Shown here one piece after another: positions 34,721-47,500 of a DNA stretch of 64,000 bases; positions within the stretch are counted from its first letter, which is position 1, and each line of letters opens with the position of its first letter. Under the pieces are notes generated by a model. The model did not search any database. It worked only from the letters and a program-made list of their open reading frames with translations, and was not told where the DNA came from. This DNA comes from Ecdyonurus torrentis (Eukaryota > Arthropoda > Insecta > Ephemeroptera > Heptageniidae), in contig OX439132.1 in NCBI GenBank assembly GCA_949318235.1, forward strand, positions 42,798,331 to 42,862,330, read 5' to 3'. Position numbers and translations under genes: made by a program.

Positions 34721-34744
34721 TTTCTTCAATCAATCAATCAATCT

Positions 34745-35489
34745 ATACTATATTTATTAATAAAAAAAACAATTTCAGCCGCCTGACACTTATGCTACTC
34801 GTAGCAGAGCAGCACCTAGTTGTCAAACTTAACACTAGATGTCCAAAGTGAACGGATTTTTTTTTTTCATTTTTCAAGTGATATTTTTTTACTTCACTTC
34901 AAAAATTATTACATTGTTATTTTAAATGTAAGAAACTAGAAAAGTAAATTTTTAACTCGAATCTATTATTTTTAATTGAATGATTTGTCAAAGTTGAAAT
35001 GCATTGTTATAAATGTTAAAATATAAAATACAAACCAACACTTAAATTAAAATGCTAAATAAATCTCAATTACATATGTTTTTGAAATTAAATATATAAA
35101 ATTAAACCATTTTTTGAAACCGTAATTTGGAATAGTGTGATAATTTTAACCATCTTGAATATAAAAAAAATATTTTCAAATTATAAAAAAAAACGATCAT
35201 TCAGCATAAATATGAAAAAATAAGAAAAAAAAAGTTGGCCGCCGCCTGTTGGTTTGCTAGCGGCTAGCCGCTCAACAGCTACGCTCAACAAGTTGCCTAT
35301 ACTTCAAGGCGTGCTTATGTATTAGTCATGCGTATTTTCTTATCAGTTCTAATAGATAATAAATATCACTATTCAATAACATGGCTTGGTGGGCGCAAGC
35401 ATCACAATCCTCCCAAACGATCACCAAAGGTAAGCAACGTGTGGTCAAGTTTATTCTTGGATCGGTGGACATATTTTTTTCAAATTTCC
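34745..35489. other. AT-rich spacer with a short GC-rich patch
   Basis: A patch at 35235-35310 (GGCCGCCGCCTGTTGG, GCTAGCGGCTAGCCGC) includes AACAAGTTGCCTATACTTCA, a remote match to block Z. Otherwise empty. Confidence 0.45.
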
Positions 35490-36010
35490 GGCAAAGGTAA
35501 GTTTGAAAAATAAGCTTTATACCTCCTAGAACTTGATTTTCTCCGAGTAATAATTTTCTTGACTTCGTCAACTTACGTATCCTTAAATAAAATTACACAG
35601 CTACCTTCTTTTGAATTATGTTCTCCGATTACAATATTTTGCATTTTTTGCTGAATTTTAGCTTGAAAAATGAGCCAATTTCCACAAAAATGGTATTATG
35701 ATGACAGACTAGTATAGGAGGTATATTCCTATCTAATTCAGATCCAGGCAACCTACAATATAGTTATGTTTAAGAAGTTGCCTAAGTTCAAGGGGCTAAA
35801 TGTGCTGTACCTGCTGCTGTGCTATTTTCTCCTAATAACAAAAACCTGGTTTAGACACCACAGAGTGCATCAAGCAGGGATCTATGGCTAAAAATAATTA
35901 CAAACGCAACTACATATAATTACAGTAAGGTTTGTTTTATTAAATTACAAAAGTTGGATGGTACATTCAGTCAGTTTCACTTTATTGATCGAAATATCCA
36001 TTGATAAATA
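35490..36010 (+). pseudogene. coding-like block Z, spacer copy (direct)
   Basis: Same strand as 30598-31072, with the same order of the two related halves. It is followed by GGATGGTACATTCAGTCAGT, which is also next to the inverted copy. Stops interrupt the frame open in the left-arm copy. Confidence 0.45.
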
Positions 36011-36724
36011 TGTTATGTACTGTATTTTATTTATAAGTAGGTTCAGTCTTCTTTTTTATTATTATTAATATTGTGTTTTTTGTTACTTATAAATTATATT
36101 CATTATTTTTATAATATAAACTAAAAACAGTTTCAATTATAATCTGCAAAACATTTTTCACAATAAATAATAATATAATCTTACGATAAATTTTCATTTT
36201 TGTTTTGTTTGTTTTATCAGTGAAATATTATATTATTAAGATATTTTTTTATAGTGGATTAGTATATTGATTGATGCTAACAGCTTCAGTAGCGAGTTCA
36301 ATGTAATCAGCTTATCAAAATTAAACATTGAACTGGCTATTGGATGCCAATATTTTACTTTACATGTTTTCGACCCAGTTTGAGAGGCTACAGAAGGGTT
36401 GAGTGATTATTATTATTATATATATACAGTATATATATGAATAATAAGAAAGAGAGAGAGAGAGAGAGAGAGAGGAGAACACCGCACAAGTCGCGAGCTT
36501 CGTCTCCCTCAGACTGCCATTCGTTCATATACACATTACTCCCCATGTCACAAACAGCGTTTTTCATACTTTTGGACTTTTTTAATAAAATTATTGTTCC
36601 ATTAAATTTATCCAGTTTACCTAGCCTAGTAATTCAGGTGAAAACAAAGTCAATTTTATAATCAATATTTAAATTTGATATAATTAGCACAAATGTTAAA
36701 AAATGCCAAATGTTAAGAAAAATG
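36011..36724. other. AT-rich spacer with a GA microsatellite
   Basis: (GA)n at 36449-36474. Otherwise nothing recognised. Confidence 0.45.
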
Positions 36725-36953
36725 GAGTTAGACATGTTTTCTTACTAATTTGGGTCATTAGAGTTAGAATCTGAGGCCAGTTTTTAATTTCAACTTTTAT
36801 CTTACGTTTTAACGTGGTGTGAAATTTACGTATCCTGCATGTGTTGTACACCCGCGATACATGTATGCACGAGCAGTTGCCTATCTATACAGGCGACAAT
36901 ATATAATGTTTAGCTACAACTCAAATACAAGTTTAACTTCAAATAATATCAAC

Positions 36954-37018
36954 ACGGTGCGGTGACCGAATAGTTCAGGTCACACACTTGAGTGTGAGAT
37001 CGTGGGTTCAAGTCTTAT
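36954..37018 (+). mobile_element. tRNA-like element b, right-arm copy
   Basis: GGTGACCGAATAGTTCAGGT and GTGGGTTCAAGTC, the same structure as 31330-31392. Confidence 0.55.
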
Positions 37019-37095
37019 AGCTCACTATACTTTTTATGAAATAAAATTAAATACCGCAACTCAACAAGTAATTTAGCTTTCTTTTTCTTCATGAT

Positions 37096-37172
37096 GCGCT
37101 TGTGTCCTAATGGCTAATGTTGCTGGCTTGTAACCTCGTAGCCTGGAAGTGTGTGGGTTCGAGTCAGAGTAA
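37096..37172 (+). mobile_element. tRNA-like element a, right-arm copy
   Basis: GTGTCCTAATGGCTAATG, CTGGCTTGTAACC and GTGGGTTCGAGTC, the same as 31171-31246 with several substitutions in the stems. Confidence 0.6.
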
Positions 37173-37379
37173 GTTTTTAGATTATATTATTATTATTGTG
37201 AAAAATGTTTTGAAGATTATAATTGAAACTTTTTTTTAAAATTTTATTATGTTATAAGAATATGATTTAAAAGTATAAAAAAAAACATAAAAAAAAAACT
37301 AAAACTACTGAATAAAATACATAATATATTTATCAATGAATATATTGATCAATAAAGTGAAACTGACTGAATGTACCAT

Positions 37380-37905
37380 CCACCTTTTGTAATTTAATAA
37401 CACAAACCTTACTGTAATTATATGTCGTTGTGTTTTTAAATAATTTTTCCCATAGATCCCTGCTTGACGTACTCTGTGGTGTCAAAATCTGGTTTTTGTT
37501 ATTAGGAGAAAATAACACAGTAGCAGGTATAGCATATTTAGCCCCTTGATTTTAGGCAACTTCTTAAACATAGCTATATTGTAGGTTGCCTGGATCTGAA
37601 GTAGATAAGGATATACCTCCTGCACTAGTCTGTCATCATAATACAATTTTTGTGGAAATTGGTTCATTTTTTAAGCTAAAAATCAGCTAAAATGCAAAAT
37701 ATTGTAATCGGAGAACATAATTCAAAAGAAGGTAGCTGTGTAATTTTATCTGAGGCTACGTAAGTTGACGAACCCAAGAAAATTATTACTCGGAGAACAT
37801 CAAGTTCTAAGAGGTATAGGACTTATTTTCCAAACTTACATTTGCCCCTTGAAGTAATGCAACTTCTTAAGCGTAGATATAAACTATAGGTGGCCTAGGT
37901 CTGAA
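37380..37905 (-). pseudogene. coding-like block Z, right-arm copy
   Basis: The minus-strand frame is open as VQEVYPYLLQIQATYNIAMF, then KGLNMLYLLLCYFLLITKT, matching the left-arm copy with few replacements. A TGA follows at TGACACCACAGAG, where the left arm has TTTAGACACC. Confidence 0.4.
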
Positions 37906-38711
37906 TAAGAGAAAGAAATTTAGCCGTCAGTTTTATTTATTTGTCTTTTGTTCCAACTTTTTTATCAAGCCATTTTAAAAAAATGCTTTAATAAACAGTA
38001 AAAATAATTTTAATCTGATAAAAGTAATTACCATATAAAGTACCATGATTTAATAATGTTTCATTTTTACATGTATATTTTTTACTTAATAAGTATATTG
38101 CTTATTTTAATAGCTGTATGATGAATGGTTAATTGATAATAACAAAACAAAAACAAGGCTTATAATAGCATATTTAATTTGATTTTTATTTTATTATACA
38201 TTTAAATACATTTCATTCTCTAGTTTTTAAAATTTTAAATAATAAGTGACCCAAAAAAGACATTTCACACAATTTAATTTTCACAAAATACAGAACTTTA
38301 ACAATGGCATGTTTATTTTGAAGTCTGCTGCGGACCAAACTGAACATTCCACAAAAAAAGAAGAACTCACAGATTTTTACTTAAAATTGAGACTTTATGA
38401 CATAAAATATAAATGGTGGTACATACAATAATAAGTATAGGCGCAACTGGTACAAGCTATTTTTTAATCAAAACATAAAATCATGTTATTGTATTTTACA
38501 ATCTTGCAATGCAAACATAAAAAATTATTATTTTTAATTTTGAAGCAATTAAAATGTTATTCACAACTTCAATTTAATTAAAATTTGGTAAAATTATGCT
38601 ATTAAACTACATGGCATGTAAATGCAAAAACAGTTCTGCATTAATGTATTAATCAAAGCAACTTAACATTTAAAGTAAACAATTTATTTCTACGAAATAT
38701 TTTATTTATTT
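37906..38711. other. AT-rich palindrome-arm segment
   Basis: Inverse of about 29880-30590. The open frame at 38246-38431 is not shared with the left arm. Confidence 0.5.
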
Positions 38712-38930
<219 letters not shown>

Positions 38931-39388
38931 ACATAAATAAATAAAATTTAAATATATTTATTTAATTTGGTAGAAATTTTAAGTTAATTTTAAATGTTAT
39001 CTTGTTTTAATTTTGGCATCAACATAGTCATAGCAAGATAATATTTTATTATTGTACATCTTTGCATGTAAGCTTAGCAAAGAGCAAGGGATACATTTTT
39101 TTACTCTTATAGTAAGGCATACGTACACTCTATTTTGTTACTCTCGCGTGGCTCGCTTATCCTGCGGACCAGAAAATTTAGGTAATAACTCACATTTTAA
39201 TTCTAATATTTATTTAAAATTGTAGAAGCCTCTAGTTAATGTGTTTATGAGAAAACTACTGCACTAAAGTCACAAATAATTTAGATTAGAAAATACTAGA
39301 CATACTTTTACAAGATTTAATTCAATAAAATGCACCCGAATCAGTGCAATCGGTCACGTGATGACATCCAAATATGTACAAATATTTT

Positions 39389-39539
39389 TCAAGCGTAGCA
39401 GAGTGGGGTTTCTCTGACACATTTGGTCTTCTTGGTGAGCTGTGGATCTTTCATAAGCAGGGATCGAGTAGATGACACGTACACAACAGTTTGTATAAGT
39501 ACTCTGGTCCTACTTTCCTGTTGCACTTGGAGAGAAGCT
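39389..39539 (-). pseudogene. exon-like block Y1 (possible terminal exon)
   Basis: The minus-strand acceptor TTTACTTGCAG is followed by a 49-codon open frame (ASLQVQQESRTRVLIQTVVY, ending ETPLCYA and a stop). It has the better composition of a real exon and lies 500 bases downstream of Y2 on the same strand. The phase does not match the open frame of Y2, so the pair as it stands does not join cleanly. Family unknown. Confidence 0.4.
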
Positions 39540-40038
39540 CTGCAAGTAAAAAACAATAATATCAAAACTACGCTTTTTATTTTTAAAGACAAGCGTATGT
39601 AAATTTTTCTACCATGGCGCCCCTTTTAGTGTATGCTTATAGACCAATTTGTCTTATCTTTGTGTTTTACCGTCAAATCCTTTTACTATTATACACATGT
39701 CGTAGTCTATTTTTTAATAAAAATTATTTTATTTTAATAAACTTATTTAATTTATTTTAACTTAAAACGTAACTAAATAGATGTTTTTTTCTCACACATA
39801 AAGCATAGAACAGTATTTAATTTTTACCGGAATCTTATCCCGCCCGATTATTTTATACGTTTTACAATTTCACCCTCTTGTGCAGATTTATTATTACAAA
39901 AAAAATTATAATCAGTTTGAAAGATCTCATTTTAATCATTCTAATCTCAATTTAATCTTATTTAATTATTAAAAACACATCATGTTTTTTCATGTGGTCT
40001 ATGGCTTTAATATAACAGCAGAATGTAGAATATCTTAC
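39540..40038 (-). other. probable Y2-Y1 intron
   Basis: AT-rich; bounded by the donor CAGTCAG then GTAAGAT (Y2) and the acceptor TTGCAG (Y1). Confidence 0.4.
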
Positions 40039-40177
40039 CTGACTGCAGCCATGTGACAGTCCACAAAGATCGACATTGAAATGAGTGACGGTGGAGTAGC
40101 CAAGAGTACGACGTTGTTTATGTTCCTCTTCTTCAACAGGACAACGCTTGGTCAAGTGTACCTAAGCTGGCTGACAT
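40039..40177 (-). pseudogene. exon-like block Y2, right arm
   Basis: The minus-strand acceptor is TTGTTTCAG and the donor is TGCAGTCAG then GTAAGATA. The frame open over most of it reads [20 protein letters not shown] and ends [10 protein letters not shown] at the donor; a stop interrupts the first few codons. The truncated copy at 29252-29320 supports an ancestral exon. Unrecognised. Confidence 0.45.
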
Positions 40178-40195
40178 CTGAAACAAAACAATCAA

Positions 40196-41085
40196 AATTT
40201 AAACTATCATTTATTATGTCTAGTATAGTTCAACTAGGATTCTTATATAAGGCAGTAGGGGACCGACTTGGACGCTACCTCTTATGTACTCTTCTTACAT
40301 ACCTACAAACATAGAAGCCGCATGATAATTAGAAACATGAATATATAAAGGCGGAGATGAGAGTCTTCATAGTAGTTTAAAACTTGTAAAAATGTGTCTA
40401 TATGTAACAATCTCTCACTTAAATATTTCTGGCTTTATGTGGAATAATCCCAGTTTAAAATTTAAAAATATTTTGTGGATTTTGGTCACTACCTCGAAAT
40501 AGTTGATAGGAAAGTAAGTATATGACTATGTGTAATCCAAAGAGATTTCCCACTTAAAAGCACCGGTCAGCTAGAGACAAGTTATTGCAGGTCATAATTA
40601 CTTTGATTAAATGTGCAACAAAAAATTAACAGTCAACTCTCAATTTTGTTATTTCAATTCTGTGAATTTCTCGATTCTGTAAATTACTCCTTTAGGTCCT
40701 CAGCAGACTTTAATAAGCGGCTATGTTAAAGCTCACGACTTTGTGAAATGGCCATTTACTGAGTCCCTTGTGATTTCACAAAATCAAGATTATATTGTAT
40801 AACTTCCAGGAAAAAATTAAGCAAAAAGCTAAAATAATATTAATAATAATAATATTTAAATAACATAACTTTATTTTCTTTGGTGATAAACTAAGCCATC
40901 TGCACATCTTAGATGATAGAATTACCAGTAGAAAAACCGAAAATTTTTATTTTTACAAGACTAAATTAGTATTTTTTAACTATTATAAAATATGTGTATA
41001 TTTCATGTTATTGATACATAAATAAAAGGATATATATAGTGTAAGAGATATGAGAGAGCATAATTTGTGTCATGAAAATTATTGC
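40196..41085. other. AT-rich spacer with a direct copy of palindrome-arm DNA
   Basis: 40630-40800 resembles 30180-30365 in the same orientation. Nothing else is supported. Confidence 0.4.
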
Positions 41086-41088
41086 AAT

Positions 41089-41152
41089 GGGAAATTCTCT
41101 AATTTTGATGGTTAGGAGAGAGGGATTCACCATAAAAATTAGAGAATTTAGC
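41089..41152. repeat. short inverted repeat beside the minisatellite
   Basis: AAATTCTCTAATTTTGATGG pairs with CCATAAAAATTAGAGAATTT across a 20-base loop, with one mismatch. Confidence 0.8.
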
Positions 41153-41171
41153 TTATCACCTGGTCATCATT

Positions 41172-41699
41172 CCTGGTCTCTCAATATAGCGCCTATATTC
41201 TCATCGTAGCGCCTGGACTCCCATCATAGTGCCTGGACTCCCATCGTAGCGCCATGACTCCCATCTTAGCAGCTGGACTCCCATAATAGCAGCTGGACTC
41301 CCATCATAGCACCTGGACTCCCATCATAGCGCCTGGACTCCCATCATAGCAGCTGGACTCCCATCATAGCGCCTCGTCTCCATCATAGCGCCTGGACTCC
41401 CATCATAGCAGCTGGACTCCCATCATAGCAGCTGGACTTCCATCATAGCAGCTGGACTCCCATAATAGCGCCTGGTCTCCATCATAGCGCCTGGCGTCCC
41501 ATCATAGCAGCTGGACTTCCAGCATAGCGCCTGGTCTCCATAATAGCGCCTGGACTCCCATCAAAGCAGCTGGACTCCCATCATAGAAGATGGACTTTCA
41601 TCATAGCAGCTGGACTCCCATAATAGCGCCTGGTCTCCATCATAGCGCCAGGACTCCCATCTTAGCGCCTGGTCTCCATCATAGCGCCAGGACTCCCAG
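41172..41699. repeat. 20-bp minisatellite, about 26 copies
   Basis: The unit is CTGGACTCCCATCATAGCGC, with frequent variants GCAGCTGGACTCCC and a shorter GCGCCTGGTCTCCATCATA. Variants recur in mixed order, suggesting nested expansion. The unit length is not a multiple of three, so the open frames across it are not evidence of coding. Confidence 0.95.
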
Positions 41700-42094
41700 C
41701 TCATCTTCTTCTGATCTTCAGTTTCCATCCAGCATTAGTCCCCTGCAATCAATGTCATTATGTATTGTACATTACACAGTTTGGGAAAAAACCTATTATT
41801 TTTAATGTATTATTATTATTACAAATATATAGACTATAAATTACGCAAAAAAGAAAATTCTCTCTCTCTCTCGCTCTCTCTCTCTTTTTTTTAACTTATG
41901 CGGATCTTTTGTCCTGCGACACTCTGATCTTGTATCAAAAAGCATCGAGGTAGCAAAGGTTTATTTTACTTGTAATGATAATGGTAGTCTGTAAACAAAT
42001 CTACTGAACACTTAAAATAAACATTATATTTCTACCAAATACATCATTATATTAACATTTTATTTATTAACCTGTAACTACTTACCTACCTAAG
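41700..42094. other. start of the inverted pseudogene block
   Basis: (CT)n at 41861-41885, then DNA matching the complement of about 11640-11800 (GATCTTGTATCAAAAAGCAT; CATTATATTTCTACCAAATA), the segment between the GATA repeat and exon E. Confidence 0.5.
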
Positions 42095-42239
<145 letters not shown>

Positions 42240-42382
42240 TATAAATAAATTAACAAATATAAAAATAAATAAAACTCCGTTTCATGACATATTTGGTAAT
42301 TGAAATGCTAATTTTAAATAATGAGTTTGTTTAAAATTTTGAAAAAAACAAAAAACATAACAAGTAATTATAGACTAGATAC

Positions 42383-42678
42383 TACTGCTAGGCTGCGCTG
42401 CATTGTGATGCAAGGTCAGAGTGTCGCACGACAAGACCTCCCTGCCCGCATTTGTCTGATCGACAGGTGAACGAAAAAAGACAGAAATCCATGTATATTT
42501 ATATTAATTGCTACTAAAATTACGTTGTTTGTCAACTTATCTTAACAATCTACAAGTATTGTAATTGTAGGTCCTGTTTGGCTCCTCACGTACGGTCGTC
42601 AAGTCCTCTTAAAGTCCTCGGTAGTCAAGTGCGCCAAGTTTTCGAGTTCTCACGTCTCTGATGTTGGGATGTTGGGCG
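42383..42678 (-). pseudogene. exon D, inverted copy 2
   Basis: The minus-strand acceptor TTCATGCAG starts the block. A duplicated CCCAACATC lies at the start. The candidate donor is GCAGTA then GTATC. Stops are present. Confidence 0.45.
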
Positions 42679-43056
42679 CTGCATGAATTATAAACGAAGG
42701 GGATTCAGAAATAGGTTAGTGAACATTTTGAAAAATAAAAATAATTATACAGTGTGTAGATAGATCAAACAAAACTATATTAGTTGAAATCATCCTAATA
42801 TTACAGTAATGACTAACTAGCACAAAACACAACTAGATTTATCCATAGTATTTCTCCCTCCCTCCCTAACAAAGATGTAACTCTTCAGTACAAACCAACA
42901 GTGTTTGAGTAAGATTTTCAAACAGGGTAACAATTAAGTTGAAAGGAGAGGACCACTGGGGACCTTGAGGAAAAAACAAATTCTCTTTGCTTTTGCCGAA
43001 TGACTCGATGTATATAGTACAAAGTCAAAGTAAAATATAGTAACAGTGATAATAGC

Positions 43057-43269
43057 TTACAAACAAAATAAGACTAATTTATTGCTTGATCTTGATTTTT
43101 GAGCCGATGAAATGGAGTCGCATGTTGAACATGGAACTTTTTTTAGTGAAGTTTCGTTCATTTTTATCAGCTTTAAAGTTCTAAACAAATAAATAACAAT
43201 GTTCGACCATACATATATACGTAGTAAACAGGTAATGACGTCATGATCGGATGTTGTTAAAAGGAACAA
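43057..43269 (-). other. conserved open segment, inverted copy (70 codons)
   Basis: The minus-strand frame TSDHDVITCLLRIYVWSNIV, then KLIKMNETSLKKVPCSTC, is the same frame as the left copies despite many substitutions. The start methionine of the left copies is lost. Confidence 0.25.
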
Positions 43270-43373
43270 TTTCCAAGCTGGCTCATTATTTTTGTATAGC
43301 TTACAGAACGAGCTAATGACGAGAAAACATTTTCAGTGAAAAAAAAATGTAATATATTATGCTGTATAGTTAC

Positions 43374-43443
43374 CTGTGATAGATAGCTGGTCCGTGCTGC
43401 CTCCACTTCAGCATGACTTTGTACACACTACACGATTGACCCT
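43374..43443 (-). pseudogene. exon B, inverted copy (frame open)
   Basis: Acceptor TGTTCCAG, donor CACAG then GTAAC. Open as EGQSCSVYKVMLKWRQHG, the same frame as copy 5. Confidence 0.55.
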
Positions 43444-43988
43444 CTGGAACAAAAAGAGAGCAAACGTTTTTATTATAGCGCCTACAAGATATGAAAATAT
43501 GCAAGCAGTTACGCATAACTGTCATACTTGTTGCGTACTCTGCAGGATATTAATAAGTTGGAGTATTTAAATTTAAATATAGCTAATGCTCTAAAAGTTT
43601 ACGCTTGGCTTGTTTGACACACACACACAGAACAGTTATATTTCCTTCTTTTTGAACTATTCAATAAAAACTTACATTACTTATGCTACCCTGTGCGCAG
43701 TATTTCATAAAGGATTAAAATTTATACAAACACTGCTGCTTGCTAAGTTATAAAAATTGTTCATGACCCCCGTGTATCACATATCTACCCAATGTACCCA
43801 TGTCTAACAAAATATAACATTATGAGAGGAAAAAAACTTCGCTAAATTGATTGTTTTTCTGCCCTTGTTTTTTTTTCTTTGATGGTAGCAATGCACAAAA
43901 AGATCTGTACGTTTTAAACATACCAATATTTTTAGTATCACATAGTTTACTTTATTATAACTGCTATAACACAACCCTTAGTGTGTGT

Positions 43989-43990
43989 AA

Positions 43991-44074
<84 letters not shown>
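43989..44074. repeat. (AT)n microsatellite
   Basis: About 43 AT units, next to the exon A donor on the minus strand. A shorter AT run sits at the matching place in copy 5 (24966-24995). Confidence 0.98.
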
Positions 44075-44077
<3 letters not shown>

Positions 44078-44086
44078 TTTACTAAC

Positions 44087-44360
44087 CTGATGGAAACTGG
44101 CCGCCACACTCCTCCTCACATCCTGACTGATATCTCATGATGACTCACAGAAGATCCTCCTTAACACCTCCGGCTTAGTTTGCAGACCAAACACCAACAT
44201 GGCGGACAAACGCTCAAACTGCTGCACTCCACATGCAGCTCAGCGCGATCTATCAGAGGAACCATTAGTCCCAGCACCGTGAGTGCCAGGGTTGCTGTGA
44301 GCTGGGACTCTTGTAGGTAGGCTAGTGTGAACAAGCGTCGATCGTCATTGCTCATTTTAT
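44087..44360 (-). pseudogene. PPP4R4: exon A, inverted copy (PPP4R4-like)
   Basis: The acceptor is GCTTCACAG and the donor is TTCCATCAG then GTTAGTAAA. The HEAT-like half reads AMLVFGLQTKPEVLRRIFCE, has one stop, then DISQDVRRSVAASFHQ. This is the copy whose ending best fits the PPP4R4 pattern VR-x-x-x-A-x-x-F-x-x-VSKL. The first half is open in another frame, as in all copies. Confidence 0.6.
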
Positions 44361-44771
44361 CTGTGAAGCAATAAAAATATATTATTATAATTATTTTTTT
44401 ACTTTAGTAGGCTAAAAATACTTTAAATTTTTATGGAAAATATAAATTTACGATGTTACTCAGTTACTTAGATATAACTCTTCAGTACAAACCAATTACT
44501 TGGTTAAAAAAGTTTAAACAGTAACTTGTTAGTATAAAATTTATTTTTTCAGTGGTAAATAGTCAGCTCTGCACATCTAAAAACGTTTTATGTTGAACTA
44601 ATTAATTCTAAAAATAGAAAAAAAAGAGTAAAATTACTCTTCAGTTACTTTTTTCCGTATTCTTTATTTGAATTTTTCCTATAAAAGAAAAAAAAAAAAA
44701 AACGATGTGACGTGGGCCACATTGTGGGCGTCTTAAATACAATTTCAGTTAGCTGCAGCCAGGTAAATATA

Positions 44772-44892
<121 letters not shown>

Positions 44893-45317
44893 AACAACTG
44901 TAGCTGTGATACACTAGTGCTGTTCATAAATTCTGTTTTCTGCAGCTACAATGTCGATCAGCATTGGTTATTCAAATACGGCATGCACATTATTTAATGC
45001 AAGAAGAAGTTTACAAACAACATTACTGACATACGCACGGACATCAACGTGACGAGAACACGACAACGTGAACTTACAGTACTGTCAGTGCAAACCACGG
45101 CCTCAGAAGGAAAAAAGAAATAAATAATAACAGTACAGGCATTCCAGATTCTCTTTAAATGCAATAATATTTTATGTATAAACTTTGCTAACATAGTGTA
45201 ATATACACAGCACATAAATAGCAAAATATTTTGATGTTTACTCCTAGCTTAGCAATATAAAAGCAGTTAGTTATATTCGATGTTTAGTTAATTTATATAT
45301 GTAGTGAATAACTTAAC

Positions 45318-45410
45318 TTGAAGTCAAATTGAAAAAACAAGGCACAGTCTCAGATCTGCTCAGGACAGGGATGAAGTTTTGAGGCATGCAGCAGTCACCA
45401 ACATCAGAGC
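45318..45410 (-). pseudogene. exon F, inverted copy
   Basis: Acceptor TTGACAG, donor GACTTCAA then GTTAAGT (weakened). Open as GSDVGDCCMPQNFIPVLSRS. Confidence 0.5.
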
Positions 45411-45797
45411 CTGTCAATCAAAACATCAGACTTACGTATTAATTTTGTCTGGTTAAATAATAATAGTAATTATAAAAGTTTTTCCCACGAAAGAAAAAAA
45501 TAAATTAACAACATAAAAAAAAGCTAATTTTTAATATTTAGTTAATACAGCGTAATGTCAGTTATACTGCATAATGACAGTGCAATTGAGCGTAAATTAT
45601 TACTTACTATGTTGTGCAAATAACATAATTTTTATGGTGTGATCTAATTAAGCATAAATTTATGCACCAAAGATATATAATATGCAGTGTAAATCACATA
45701 CGTTATTAATTCTTTACATGTGTTTCTTTTCAAACTATTATTTCTCACTTGATTAAAATCGAGATCATCTCGAGAGCTCAACTTATAATCTGCTCAC

Positions 45798-46117
45798 CAT
45801 GTCGCAACAGGTTGAGCAGTTGGGAGACAGCTTGCACGGCGCTCAGCTACATCACTGGCTCCTCATCGCTTACCATCTCCACGAGCGAGAGTAAAAGCCG
45901 TAAGAGGGCGGGTCTAGCTAGAAGTCGCCCAAGTCCTAGATCGTGCCTGGCTGGTTAGTTGAAAGCATACAGTGGCCCTCACTTTACTGTTCCCGTCCTG
46001 GCAGAAAGATAGTATCAGCGGGAGAAAGTCTTGTTGAATCCTGGGCAAGTCAATTACACGCGCTGTAGAAGTCTAATATATCTTGGTCCACCACTGTGTG
46101 ATGTCGTTTTCCAAGCC
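45798..46117 (-). pseudogene. PPP4R4: exon E, inverted copy (PPP4R4-like HEAT repeats)
   Basis: Acceptor ATTTACCAG and donor CATG then GTGAGCAG. It reads QQDFLPLILSFCQDGNSKVR followed by ATVCFQL. Later, in another frame, it reads LLLSLVEMVSDEEPVM, a TAG and LSAVQAVSQLLNLLRHG. The TAG in the ATGTAGCTGAG context and the TAG in TTCTAGCTAGACC match the left-side copies, so both disruptions predate the inversion. Confidence 0.6.
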
Positions 46118-46214
46118 CTGGTAAATAAACATTAGTTAGTTTTGTACAAGAATACGTAATTTATGCTGCATTTATGTCAATATAGCATACATATTGCTAA
46201 CTGAGAATAACACA

Positions 46215-46236
46215 ATCTATATTATATTTATATATA

Positions 46237-46314
<78 letters not shown>

Positions 46315-46345
46315 TATTTATATTATATATTTATATATATTATAT
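46215..46345. repeat. AT-rich low-complexity tract
   Basis: Mainly (AT)n with TATATTATA interruptions, followed by (CT)n at 46396-46419. Confidence 0.95.
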
Positions 46346-46632
46346 AATATTTACAATCAGATATATGTAAACTATAAATTACGCAAAAAAGGTTGTCTCT
46401 CTCTCTCTCTCTCTCTCTTAGCTTATAGAAGACATGCGTGCAGCTCTTTTGTCCTGCGACACTCTGACCTTTTGTATCAAAAAAGCAGTAAGGTAGCAAC
46501 AGTTTATTTTACTTGTACTGATAATGGTGGTGTCGTAATCAAATCTACTAAACACTTAAAATGACATTATATTTCTACTAAATACATCATATATTAAAAT
46601 TTTATTTATTTACCTATACCTACCTACCTAAG

Positions 46633-46902
<270 letters not shown>

Positions 46903-47040
46903 ATATAAATAAATTAATAAATATAAAAATACATAAAACTCTGTATTATGACATATTTAGTAATTGAAATGCTAATTTTAAATGTTGAGTGGTTTTAAAT
47001 TTTAAAACAAACATAATCATTACAAGAAATTAAGACATAC

Positions 47041-47324
47041 TGCTGCTAGGCTGCGCTGTAATGCAAGGTCACAATGTCGCATGACAAGAGCTCCGTGCTC
47101 GCACTTGTCTGCTCGACAGGTGAACAAAAAAAGACAGCAAATTATGCACTCTTATATTAATTGGTACTAAAATAACGTTGTTTGTCCACTTATCTTTGCA
47201 ATCCTCAAGTAATATAGGTCCTGTTTTACTCCTAAGGTACGGTCGTTTAGTCCTCGCGTAGTCCTCGGTGGTCAAGTTCGCCAAGTCCTTGAGTTCTCAC
47301 TTCTCTAATGTTGAGATGTTGGCG
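47041..47324 (-). pseudogene. exon D, inverted copy 1 (longest open frame of this exon)
   Basis: The minus-strand acceptor AATTCAAGCAG starts it; the donor is CAGCA then GTATGTC. One frame is open for 71 codons from within the exon almost to the donor (LTTEDYARTKRPYLRSKTGP, then KDKWTNNVILVPINI), where units 1-3 have stops. It may approximate the ancestral reading frame. No family is recognised. Confidence 0.45.
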
Positions 47325-47500
47325 CTGCTTGAATTATACACGAAGGGAATTCAGAATCAGGGTATTGAAAATTTTGAAGTGTAAAATTCATTATACATTG
47401 TGAAGATAGATCAAACAAAACTAAACAAGTTGTAATTATCATAATATTATAGTAATTACTAACTAGCTCAAAACACTACTTTGTACTAATTTGTATTCAT

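Noticed and set aside
41590..41805. 71-codon frame across the 20-bp minisatellite
   Set aside because: Unit length is not a multiple of three and the frame covers only the last few units.
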